From a virus, in IMG/VR virus record IMGVR_UViG_3300038701_001066, positions 1 to 24,209 of that record: 24,209 nt of DNA. One strand, 5' to 3'. The notes beneath the pieces were generated by a model, which saw only the letters and a program-made list of their open reading frames with translations, did no database searches and had not been told where the DNA came from. A program made the translations under genes and the position numbers. Shown here piece by piece: positions 1 through 7,814 of this stretch. How positions within the stretch are numbered: position 1 is the first letter of the stretch; each line of letters begins with the position of its first letter.

Positions 1-2
1 AC

Positions 3-2768
3 CAAGCGGAAAAGGCGCGTCAGGCCGTGTCCATCCTTGGGGCAGATACGGTGGCGGCAGAGGCGCGATCCAGAGGCGTGCCGGAGGCGCTTGTTGCGGG
101 GCTGGATCAAGGCGTCATGGAGCGGGCGGGGGCAATCCCGCCCGAAGTGCTTTCCGTCATCCGGGATATGTCGGACGCGGCACGGCAGCAAAGCCCGTCC
201 GATTGGGCCGACCTTGACCTTTCCCAAGACGGAATCGACCGCACGATCAACGAAGGCTTGCGCAAAGAGTTTGACGAGGTTCAGGCAGTCATCGACCTGA
301 TCCCGAGCGGGCAAGCAGCAGCTTCCATCATTGGCGGCATGGCTGGGTCCATTTTCAGCCTGAAAGACGCGCCGTGGCTTTTTATCGGCGGCGGCGGCGG
401 GTCGCTGTTTCGAGTGGCGGGACGTGAGGCATTGATCAACGCAGCGCAGGAAACGACGGTCCTTCCGGCACAATTCGAGATGGCCGAACGGCTGGACATT
501 CCAGAGCCCGACATTGCCACGCAGCTTGCTCTTGCCACGGCTGGCGGTGCGGCGTTTGGCGCGGGACTTGAGGCCGCCGCAAGGGGTGTCAGGTATTTCC
601 GGGCCCGCCGTCAGGCCACGGAGATGCGGGACGCCTTGGGTCGCCTTCGGGATGACATTGAAGCCCAGATGATGATGGACGAAGCCGAAAGCGTGTTGTC
701 CGACGGCGGCGTTGACGCGATGGAGCGTTTGGCGGAAATCCCCGAGAGGCTCCCCGAGCGACCACCGTATCTCTTGGAAAACCCGATCAACCCGGAGCGC
801 CCGCCGCTGATCTTGGAGCAATCTCAAAGAGTCGGCGTTGGGGCGGAATATGAAACAAGCGGCACCTTTTCGCTTCTTCATGGATACTCTGGAAAGCCTC
901 AAGCAGAGTTTGACATTGATTACGCCGGGCCGCGCTACCCCGAGGGGAATGTCTATGGTGATGATGTAATTTATCTAGACGCGGATGGAAAATGGACTGC
1001 AAACGACCCCATGAAAATGATGTTTGAGGTCGAGCAGGTTGCCCGCGTCTCTGTGACTTTTGACAAGGCGCTGCGCGTCACACCGGAAACAATTTCGGAT
1101 GTAGCTGCGATGATGGGACGGACAGGACAGGTCTTGGACCCGAAGGATATAGTCGCAGCGGCAAAAGAGAATGGATATGACGGCGTTATTATCGAGGGCT
1201 GGGACAAGTTTGAGCGTGATATAACAGGCCCGCCGCCTGCGGACTGGATGGAAGACAACCCAGAATTTGGGGCCAAGCTAAAAGAAGCCCAAGATCAAAT
1301 TGAACATCTCGGCATGGACCCTGATGCCGCCCAAGATCAAGTTCTTGCGCTAAACCCCCGAAGCCTTAAAGTCGAGGAAGACAATCTTCCACCCGGAACC
1401 CCGCTAAAATCGACCCCAGACTTTACGGCCCCCCAAGGGCGGATCACGACAACGCCGCTGGATGAAGGCCAGCGCGAGCCGCTTTCCGACGCCAACCTGA
1501 TGGAAACCCTGCGGGCCGGGATCGAGGAAGCCGAAGCGGAGGCGGCGACGCTGCAACCAAAGTCGCGCAGGCTTCCGGGCTTTTTCCGGGGCCAGTCAGG
1601 GGCTGATGGGCAGTTTGGCGAAAAGGCAGGCATCGACCCCAACGGCCCCGCCGGTCGGGAATTGAAGGCCATTCTTGGAACTAACAACCTGAACCGCCTT
1701 GCCCCCGGCACATTCCGTCGCGGCGGGCGGCAAGACGTGGACAATCTTGTGGCGTCCGAGATGGAGGAAATGTTCCCCGGCATCACGGAGGCGGCAGGGC
1801 TTGCTCCTGACGGCAACTATCTTGACCGCCAGGGTGTGCTAGATGTGCTGGCCCGCGATCTGCAAGGTGACACGTCATGGCTGCGCGCGGCCCAAGATGC
1901 AGAGCGCCTTCGCGGACAGGCCGCCGAAATTGAACAGGCGATCGAGGCCGGCACATGGGGCGCGGCTGACGACATTCAGGCTAGGACGCGCGCCGAAAGC
2001 GGCACGTTCATCGACTTGAACGATTATCAGTTCGATCAGGACTGGATGGAAGCCAACGACCAGATCGCGGCCAAAGTGAGCGAATACATCGACAGCACCG
2101 GCATCCGCTTCACCGATGCGGAGCGCGCCGAGATCATCGACCTTGCGCAAAAAAATGGCGGCGATGTCGAATATATGGTAGAGCAAATGGCTACGCGCGA
2201 GATTGACTTCGCCGTGGCAAAGGAGGCCGAAGCCGATGAAATCCCCTTCCCCGACCGCGCACAAGGTGATGGTGAAAGCCCGCAGGCAGGCGCAGATGCA
2301 GAGGGCGCAGGCCGTGCTGGACAACCCGAACGCCCCACCGGAGGCGAAGGAGGCGGCGGCGCGCGGGATGGAGATGCTGACGGCCCTCAGCAAGCCGTCA
2401 TCCCCGGCGCAGACCGAGTAGAGACCGGCCAAGCGCAGCGCGACAGGGCAACCATTGCCGCGAGGCAGCAGCAGTCCCGCATGGGGCGTCTCGATCAGGA
2501 GCGTGTCGAGGACGACGCAAACAGTCTTTTCGGCACCCGCACGAGGGACATGTTTGACGACGTGACCAGCCCAGAAGCCAGAACGGTTCAGGATGTGGTC
2601 GAGACGGACATTCGTGACAGCGTTGAGGCGGGTGAAAACTTCCAAACCGCCATAGAAATGCCTGACGGGACGTTCCGCACGGTCAGCGCATCCGATGGGC
2701 TGGATCTTCTGGACGAAATCGAAGCGTTCAGCGCGCGCATCGACCTTTGCGGCATGAGGGGCAGCTAA
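3..2768 (+). CDS. Large virion (ejection/polyvalent-type) protein with ADP-ribosyltransferase-like domain, 5' partial
   Basis: The frame is open from base 3, so the gene very likely starts before the window; the GTG at 27 has no well-placed ribosome site. Numbering from that GTG gives 913 residues. Residues 95-187 hold glycine/alanine-rich hydrophobic stretches that could touch membrane. Residues about 270-450 resemble ART folds of phage polyvalent proteins: an LLHGYSG start, a VIYLDADG strand, GYDGVII at 383-389 and a VLALNPRSLK end. The remainder is charged, with disordered Gly/Glu-rich sequence around 740-800. It overlaps the next large gene by TAATG, and both precede tail fibre genes, which suits internal virion proteins ejected with DNA. 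Bases 830-1390 are more A/T-rich than the flanks (24 G/C of 60 at 961-1020). The virion role is inferred from size and context. The ART call is fold-level pattern recognition, and catalytic residues are not certain. Confidence 0.7.
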   Translation, partial: QAEKARQAVSILGADTVAAEARSRGVPEALVAGLDQGVMERAGAIPPEVLSVIRDMSDAARQQSPSDWADLDLSQDGIDRTINEGLRKEFDEVQAVIDLIPSGQAAASIIGGMAGSIFSLKDAPWLFIGGGGGSLFRVAGREALINAAQETTVLPAQFEMAERLDIPEPDIATQLALATAGGAAFGAGLEAAARGVRYFRARRQATEMRDALGRLRDDIEAQMMMDEAESVLSDGGVDAMERLAEIPERLPERPPYLLENPINPERPPLILEQSQRVGVGAEYETSGTFSLLHGYSGKPQAEFDIDYAGPRYPEGNVYGDDVIYLDADGKWTANDPMKMMFEVEQVARVSVTFDKALRVTPETISDVAAMMGRTGQVLDPKDIVAAAKENGYDGVIIEGWDKFERDITGPPPADWMEDNPEFGAKLKEAQDQIEHLGMDPDAAQDQVLALNPRSLKVEEDNLPPGTPLKSTPDFTAPQGRITTTPLDEGQREPLSDANLMETLRAGIEEAEAEAATLQPKSRRLPGFFRGQSGADGQFGEKAGIDPNGPAGRELKAILGTNNLNRLAPGTFRRGGRQDVDNLVASEMEEMFPGITEAAGLAPDGNYLDRQGVLDVLARDLQGDTSWLRAAQDAERLRGQAAEIEQAIEAGTWGAADDIQARTRAESGTFIDLNDYQFDQDWMEANDQIAAKVSEYIDSTGIRFTDAERAEIIDLAQKNGGDVEYMVEQMATREIDFAVAKEAEADEIPFPDRAQGDGESPQAGADAEGAGRAGQPERPTGGEGGGGARDGDADGPQQAVIPGADRVETGQAQRDRATIAARQQQSRMGRLDQERVEDDANSLFGTRTRDMFDDVTSPEARTVQDVVETDIRDSVEAGENFQTAIEMPDGTFRTVSASDGLDLLDEIEAFSARIDLCGMRGS

Positions 2769-5356
2769 TGAGTTTTTTCGACTGCGTAGACGACGCTTGG
2801 AACGATCTGGACCGCGAGAAGGCCGCGCGACTACAGCAATGGAAGGACTACGCGCAAAAGACGTGGCAGCAACAGGCAGACACATATGAGCAGCAAGGGC
2901 ACCCCCGCCACGTTGCCGAGGCTCTTGCCGGAGAGGACGCCAAAGCGGCGTTCAAGAAACTGGCGGGGCGCGAGAGGCACACGTTCCTTGCTCGCGCGGC
3001 CAACAATCGCAAACAGGCATTGGAGGTCCAGCGCGCAACCGATCTTCGCCGCCAGCAAACCGATCGCGTCGAAGTTCTGGACTACGAGGCGCGGGCGCTC
3101 ACTCGCCGCTTCAACGCAATGGTCTTGGGTTATCTCGATCAGCACCACCGCAACGTATGGCAAAGCGTCAAAGACCCGTTGCGGCTGGATATGATGGTGC
3201 GGGAAATTCTGGGGGAGCCCACAGGCGATGCACAGGCGGCTGCTCTGGCGCAGGCCGTCAGCAAGGCGCTGGACGAAATGCGGCTGATGGCAAACGAGAA
3301 TGGCGCGTCGATTGGGAAGCTGGATCGTTATTTCCCGCAGAAGCACAACCGCATGTCGATCATGAATGCCGGGATCGCAGCCGTGGCCCGCGAAAACGGA
3401 TGGAACAAGACGCGCGCGCGGGCATGGGCGGCCAGAAACCGTGACGCTATGTTCCAGAAATCCTTTGACGAGTGGTTCAAGGACATTGGCCCTCGGATCG
3501 ACTGGACGCGGATCGAGGACAACCTGACCGGGCGACCTTTCCAGCCGGAAGGATCGCCGCCCCCGTCCATCGACATTCAGCGCCGGTTCATGAAGGAAGT
3601 GTTCGACGGGATTGCCTACGGCCCGCAAGCCAAGAGTCCGAAGTATGGCGGCGCGCAAGGCGAGGCGCTGTATTCGCGCATGTCACGAGAGCGGGTTCTG
3701 CACTTCAAATCCGCCGACGACTGGATGGCCTACAACAAGCGGTTCGGATCGGCAGACCCCCACCATACGCTGATGGCTCACGTTCACGGCATGGCCCGCG
3801 ACATTGCCGCCATGAGGGCCTTTGGCCCCAACCCGCAAATGGGGCTGCAATACCGTGCGGATCTGGCGAAGGCGGAAGCCATGAAGCGCGGCGTGGACCC
3901 CGCAACACTGGAAGGCCGCATCAATCACGCACAGCGCATGTTCAACGTGCAGAATGGCGGATCGCAAGGCGGCGGGTATCTGGCAACCCTGTCGGCCAAC
4001 TTTTTCTCTGACGTGCGGCATGTTCAGACCGCGGCGTTTCTGGACCGCGCGATCGTATCATCTCTTTCCGATCTGAACTTTTCGAAGATGGCCGCGCAAG
4101 CAATCGGGGCCGACCGATCCGACGCTTTCAGCCGCTACGTCAAGGGCGTCTCGGACATGGTGAAGGAAGGCACCCTGACCACGGACGAGATGAAGCAGTG
4201 GATGTGGATCTCGGACACTGTGGCGGACCCAGGCGCGGCGGCGGCGCGGTTCAACGGTGAGGCGGCGGGATCGTCATGGGCGGAAAAGCTGTCCTCTGGC
4301 GTCATGCGGATCAGCGGGCTTTCCTCGCACACAGACCAAGGCCGGTTCTCGCTCTATCAGGTGTTTTCCGGCCAGATGGCAAATCAGGTGGGCAAGCGGT
4401 TCGAGGACATTGAGCCGGGAATGCTGGCAATCTTCAAGGACCACGGTATCACCGCCCGCGATTGGGAATTGTTCACGCAAGACGGCATGATGACCGCGCC
4501 CAACGGGGCCAAATTCCTGAACCCGCAATACTGGCGCAACGCAACGGCGCTGGACGATGCCGTGGCGGACGATCTCTACATCAAATTCGGCGCTGCAATC
4601 GAGGATTTCATCGAGATCGGCGTTCCGACACAATCGCTCTACATGCGCGGCTTCATCGACCCTGCCGCCTACAGTATGACCCCAGGCACACCGCAATATG
4701 AGGTTCTGAAATCCGGCGGGATGTTCAAGTCGTTCGTGATGGCGATGACCTTCAACATGCACCGGGCGATGCGGCGCATGCCGGGCAACTCGAAATACCT
4801 GTGGCTGGCGGAAAGCGTGGCCGGCGCAACCATCATGGGCGCGGTGTCGTTGCAGCTTTTGGCACTGTCCAAGGGGCAAGATCCGCTGGCTATGAATGAT
4901 CCGATGTTTTGGGGGCAGGCGCTTGCCAAAGGGGGCGGGCTGGCGATCGTTGGGGATATTGTCGTGACGGGCGAGACGAAATGGGGCGGCGGCTTTGGGT
5001 CGTATATCGCGGGGCCGATGCCGCAAACCGTTGGCGATGCGTGGAACCTGACCGTTGGGAACTTGGTCGAAGTCGGCAAGGCGGTTTTGGCCGGCGAGGA
5101 ACTGGATACCAAATTCCCCGAGGAAATCCGTCGCGCAGTGGCCCGATACACTCCCGGCGGAGATCTTCCGATGCTGGGCCCGGCCTATCAGCGGATGATC
5201 GTGGATCAGCTTTACCGCGCCATTGACCCCGAGGCCGAAGATACGCTCTTGAAGTCCGAACAGCGCCGCCAGAACCGGGACGGCAATGCGTCTTGGTGGA
5301 TGCCGGGAAGCCCGATGCCGGAAAGAGCCCCAGACCTGACATCAGCGATCCGATAG
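2768..5356 (+). CDS. Large internal virion / DNA-ejection-type protein
   Basis: This 862-residue protein probably acts inside the particle or during DNA entry. An in-frame start at 2747 is possible, but the ATG at 2768 overlaps the upstream stop as TAATG and has GAGGGG six bases ahead, so I chose it. Residues 1-130 are highly charged, alpha-helical and glutamine-rich, probably coiled coil. The centre is long and mostly helical, with no enzyme motif I recognise. Residues 677-703 form a hydrophobic stretch, followed by a glycine-rich amphipathic region to about 750. The tail has a DQLYRAIDPEAE segment and a WWMPGSPMPERAPDL end. That end pattern recurs in large hypothetical virion proteins of podoviruses and prophages. 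The role is inferred from size, the paired large gene upstream and the tail genes downstream. Confidence 0.7.
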   Translation: MSFFDCVDDAWNDLDREKAARLQQWKDYAQKTWQQQADTYEQQGHPRHVAEALAGEDAKAAFKKLAGRERHTFLARAANNRKQALEVQRATDLRRQQTDRVEVLDYEARALTRRFNAMVLGYLDQHHRNVWQSVKDPLRLDMMVREILGEPTGDAQAAALAQAVSKALDEMRLMANENGASIGKLDRYFPQKHNRMSIMNAGIAAVARENGWNKTRARAWAARNRDAMFQKSFDEWFKDIGPRIDWTRIEDNLTGRPFQPEGSPPPSIDIQRRFMKEVFDGIAYGPQAKSPKYGGAQGEALYSRMSRERVLHFKSADDWMAYNKRFGSADPHHTLMAHVHGMARDIAAMRAFGPNPQMGLQYRADLAKAEAMKRGVDPATLEGRINHAQRMFNVQNGGSQGGGYLATLSANFFSDVRHVQTAAFLDRAIVSSLSDLNFSKMAAQAIGADRSDAFSRYVKGVSDMVKEGTLTTDEMKQWMWISDTVADPGAAAARFNGEAAGSSWAEKLSSGVMRISGLSSHTDQGRFSLYQVFSGQMANQVGKRFEDIEPGMLAIFKDHGITARDWELFTQDGMMTAPNGAKFLNPQYWRNATALDDAVADDLYIKFGAAIEDFIEIGVPTQSLYMRGFIDPAAYSMTPGTPQYEVLKSGGMFKSFVMAMTFNMHRAMRRMPGNSKYLWLAESVAGATIMGAVSLQLLALSKGQDPLAMNDPMFWGQALAKGGGLAIVGDIVVTGETKWGGGFGSYIAGPMPQTVGDAWNLTVGNLVEVGKAVLAGEELDTKFPEEIRRAVARYTPGGDLPMLGPAYQRMIVDQLYRAIDPEAEDTLLKSEQRRQNRDGNASWWMPGSPMPERAPDLTSAIR

Positions 5357-5365
5357 GAGATAGAC

Positions 5366-5872
5366 ATGGCTGACCTGCAAACTCAATTCAATCAGATCGA
5401 CAACGCCGACGTGAAGGACACGCTGGTTACGGCGGTCAAAGACCCTGACGCCGCATCAGGGCAGAAGGGCAAATGGGCCACCTTGGGGCAGCTTCTTGCA
5501 AGCACGGTTCGACTGGTGGCGGGCAAAGTGCCGTCGCTTGAGGTCACGTCCCTGACCGCAACGACAGCAAACGCTACGACATTTTCGGTTGGGGCGGGTT
5601 CGTCCATGACGAAGATCCTTTCGTCGTCGCAAGACGTTGCGGTGCCAACCATCGCCAGCAAGGGTGACGCGGACATTTCGATCACGGTCTCTGGCGCGGC
5701 AGTGGGCGATTTCGTCATGGTGGCAGGGATTGACGAACTGGCAGGGCCGCTTGTGATAAGAGCCAGGGTGACGGCCACCAACACGGTGACGATCCACGTT
5801 CACAACTCGGACACCGGATCTGTAACCGGCGCGACCTATGAAATCCGAGTGGTTTTGATCCGTTTTTCGTAA
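5366..5872 (+). CDS. Small phage structural protein, beta-rich C-terminal domain
   Basis: This 168-residue protein has a clear ribosome site (AGGAG) before the ATG, and nine bases separate it from the preceding virion gene. Residues 1-60 are polar and helical. Residues 60-95 are Thr/Ala-rich. Residues 95-168 alternate short beta strands in the pattern seen in small phage head or tail decoration domains: VSGAAVGDFVMV, then a strand near ARVTATNTVTIHVHN, then a closing strand. No enzyme motif is visible. Its place between the ejection-type proteins and the tail fibres makes a minor virion component or fibre-associated protein likely. The specific function is not recognised. Confidence 0.6.
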   Translation: MADLQTQFNQIDNADVKDTLVTAVKDPDAASGQKGKWATLGQLLASTVRLVAGKVPSLEVTSLTATTANATTFSVGAGSSMTKILSSSQDVAVPTIASKGDADISITVSGAAVGDFVMVAGIDELAGPLVIRARVTATNTVTIHVHNSDTGSVTGATYEIRVVLIRFS

Positions 5873-5890
5873 TCGTGCATTGGCAGAAAG

Positions 5891-5917
5891 CATGGCTCGG
5901 GTCACTTCTGAGCCATG
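5891..5917 (+). promoter_or_regulatory. Perfect 8-bp inverted repeat enclosing the start codon of the first tail fibre gene
   Basis: CATGGCTC (5891-5898) and GAGCCATG (5910-5917) are exact inverted complements around an 11-base loop. The ATG of the downstream gene (5915-5917) lies in the 3' arm. No convincing ribosome binding sequence precedes that ATG. An RNA hairpin here would hide the start codon. There is no T-run, so an intrinsic terminator is unlikely. Confidence 0.5.
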
Positions 5918-7804
5918 GCTACGCTCTCAAAAACCCCCCGCACCACGCAGATTGCGCTATCTGAGGCGTCGTCTGGCCCTTTCAACCTGTCGTTCCGGCT
6001 ATTTGATACGGACGATGTGACCGTCTATGTGAACGGCGTCGAGACGGACGCTTTCACGCTGACGGCAGGCTTCAAGGACGGGTATACCGACACCGCGTCG
6101 ATCACCCTGACCACGGCGGCCCCTGCATCTTCGGTCGTCACGATTGACTCCGACCTATTCCCTTGGCGGCAGGACGATTTCATCAACGGGCCGAACCTGA
6201 CCCAGCAAATGAACGTCGAGGCTGGCCGACTTTGGGCCGCCATTGCCGACGTGAAACGCGACACAAAGCGCGCCATTCGGATCTTGGACGAGATCGCGCC
6301 CATGTCAGAGACCGCATCTGAGCGCGCCAATCGGATGCTGCAATTTGCCTTGGGCGGAAACGCGATCGAGGCGGGGCCAACGGTTGCGGAACTTTTGGCC
6401 GACATCCCAAAGCTGGCCGTGACCACAAAGAAGCAATACTTCACCCTAACGGCGGGGCAGACTGTCATTTCCGGCTTGGACGATGACAACGCCTTACTGA
6501 CCTATGGCGCCGGGATGGAGGCCGTTTACCTGAACGGCGTTCGGTTGCAGCCCGGAGACGACTACACCCGGACGAATGACAGCACGATCACGCTGGCAGT
6601 CGCAGCCAGCGCAGGGGACGTGGCGCTGATCGAGGTCGTTCGCTTGGTATCCGGGTCGTTGTCGGACTTCATGCTTCGCAGCTTTGACATTGCGACCGCA
6701 TGGGACGTGGATTTGACCGGCACTGACGATAGCGCGACCGGCATCCGGGCGGCGCGCAACAATGCCATCAGCGCGGGCGTGCCGGTCCTGTTCCCGGCGG
6801 GTGACTACAAGGACGGCGCGACGGTCTACAGCCGCACCGGGCCGTGCCTCTTGCTGACCAACACAAGCGAGTCTGGAAGCTATGCCCCTTGGCGCAGCCC
6901 GCAGCACGCTTTGCGCATCATCTGGGACACTGGCGATGAGGCAGGCGGCGACAACGCAACCCCGATCGGCATCCAGATGCAGTCTTACGCAGGCATCAAT
7001 GCTGACGGCATCCGGCTTGACCATCTGAGCGAGGGCGGGGTCGGGACCGGGGTTTATGTGCGCGTGGCATCTTCGCCGGAAAGCAACTTCCTGACCGCGC
7101 ACCAGGGCGAGACGCGACACCAAGGCGGCGCGACAAGCTGCGCCAATTTTGAGGCCAAGTCGTTCTCCACGCTGGGCAACACCCGCGGGCTTGTCTTGAA
7201 GCAGGCCACTGGCTCTATCCAAGCGTGGAATGAGCCACACCCGATCAGCGGCACATGGCCGAAAGCGCACCCCGAGCCTGTAGCGGCGCTGATCACCGGG
7301 ACCGCCGGCGCAACTTACAGCAACGGCACCCCTATCGACGGACAGGACGACCTGTCAGGAACGGTGGTCGGCAACGAGGGCGCATGGCTGACCGGCATTG
7401 AGATGGACGCAGGGTCTCTGCGCCTCAACGGCACGGGCGTTCTCTTTGACGGCGTGGAGGCGCGCTACGGCATCGACCTGAACGGAATGTTCGAAAGAGA
7501 CGCAGTAGCCTTGCGAGGAAACACGCTTTCCTTTGATGAAGATGGGTCGATGAAGGTCGGCTACGGGTCGGCGGCTGGCAACGTCGAGTTTTCCTTCGCC
7601 AACACCGTGCGCGTGACGCTGAACTGCGACAGCAGCCCGAGCCTTCTCATGAACGGTGTCCGCGTTATCACAGAGCGGCAGGCGGCCATTGCAGACGTGC
7701 CCACGGGCGGCAGCGCAACGGCAGCGGCAAACGCCGAAGCAATCAACGCAGTCCTGGCCGTGATGCGCGCCAGCACGGGCCACGGCCTGATTGAAAATTC
7801 GTGA
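5915..7804 (+). CDS. Tail fibre/spike with T7 gp17-like virion-binding N-terminus
   Basis: This 629-residue receptor-binding protein has a start fixed by a stop codon immediately upstream in frame (TGA GCC ATG). Residues 1-125 match the T7-type tail fibre N-terminal domain: a beta-rich LFDTDDVTVYVNG segment, a strand pair, FPWRQDDFINGPNL and a long helix with QQMN...WAAIADVKRDTKRAIRI. Residues 172-243 form a second common phage tail module (VYLNGVRLQPGDDYT...DVALIEVV). From about 260 a beta-helix part begins with GIRAARNNAISAGVPVLFPAGDY, a pectate-lyase-3-like opening. The C-terminal 50 residues are Ala-rich and helical, as in trimeric fibres. A second spike follows 10 bases later. The virion-binding role is well supported; the glycan target is unknown. 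The start codon sits in a hairpin. Confidence 0.85.
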   Translation: MATLSKTPRTTQIALSEASSGPFNLSFRLFDTDDVTVYVNGVETDAFTLTAGFKDGYTDTASITLTTAAPASSVVTIDSDLFPWRQDDFINGPNLTQQMNVEAGRLWAAIADVKRDTKRAIRILDEIAPMSETASERANRMLQFALGGNAIEAGPTVAELLADIPKLAVTTKKQYFTLTAGQTVISGLDDDNALLTYGAGMEAVYLNGVRLQPGDDYTRTNDSTITLAVAASAGDVALIEVVRLVSGSLSDFMLRSFDIATAWDVDLTGTDDSATGIRAARNNAISAGVPVLFPAGDYKDGATVYSRTGPCLLLTNTSESGSYAPWRSPQHALRIIWDTGDEAGGDNATPIGIQMQSYAGINADGIRLDHLSEGGVGTGVYVRVASSPESNFLTAHQGETRHQGGATSCANFEAKSFSTLGNTRGLVLKQATGSIQAWNEPHPISGTWPKAHPEPVAALITGTAGATYSNGTPIDGQDDLSGTVVGNEGAWLTGIEMDAGSLRLNGTGVLFDGVEARYGIDLNGMFERDAVALRGNTLSFDEDGSMKVGYGSAAGNVEFSFANTVRVTLNCDSSPSLLMNGVRVITERQAAIADVPTGGSATAAANAEAINAVLAVMRASTGHGLIENS

Positions 7805-7814
7805 GGACCGCGAC

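Noticed and set aside
1875-2885. Minus-strand frame of 336 codons opposite the first virion gene
   Set aside because: It lies wholly antisense to a better supported gene in GC-rich DNA, has no ribosome site and no recognisable domain.
2831-3658. Minus-strand frame of 275 codons opposite the second virion gene
   Set aside because: Its composition (many Arg, Pro and Leu) is typical of a shadow of a GC-rich gene, and it has no motif.
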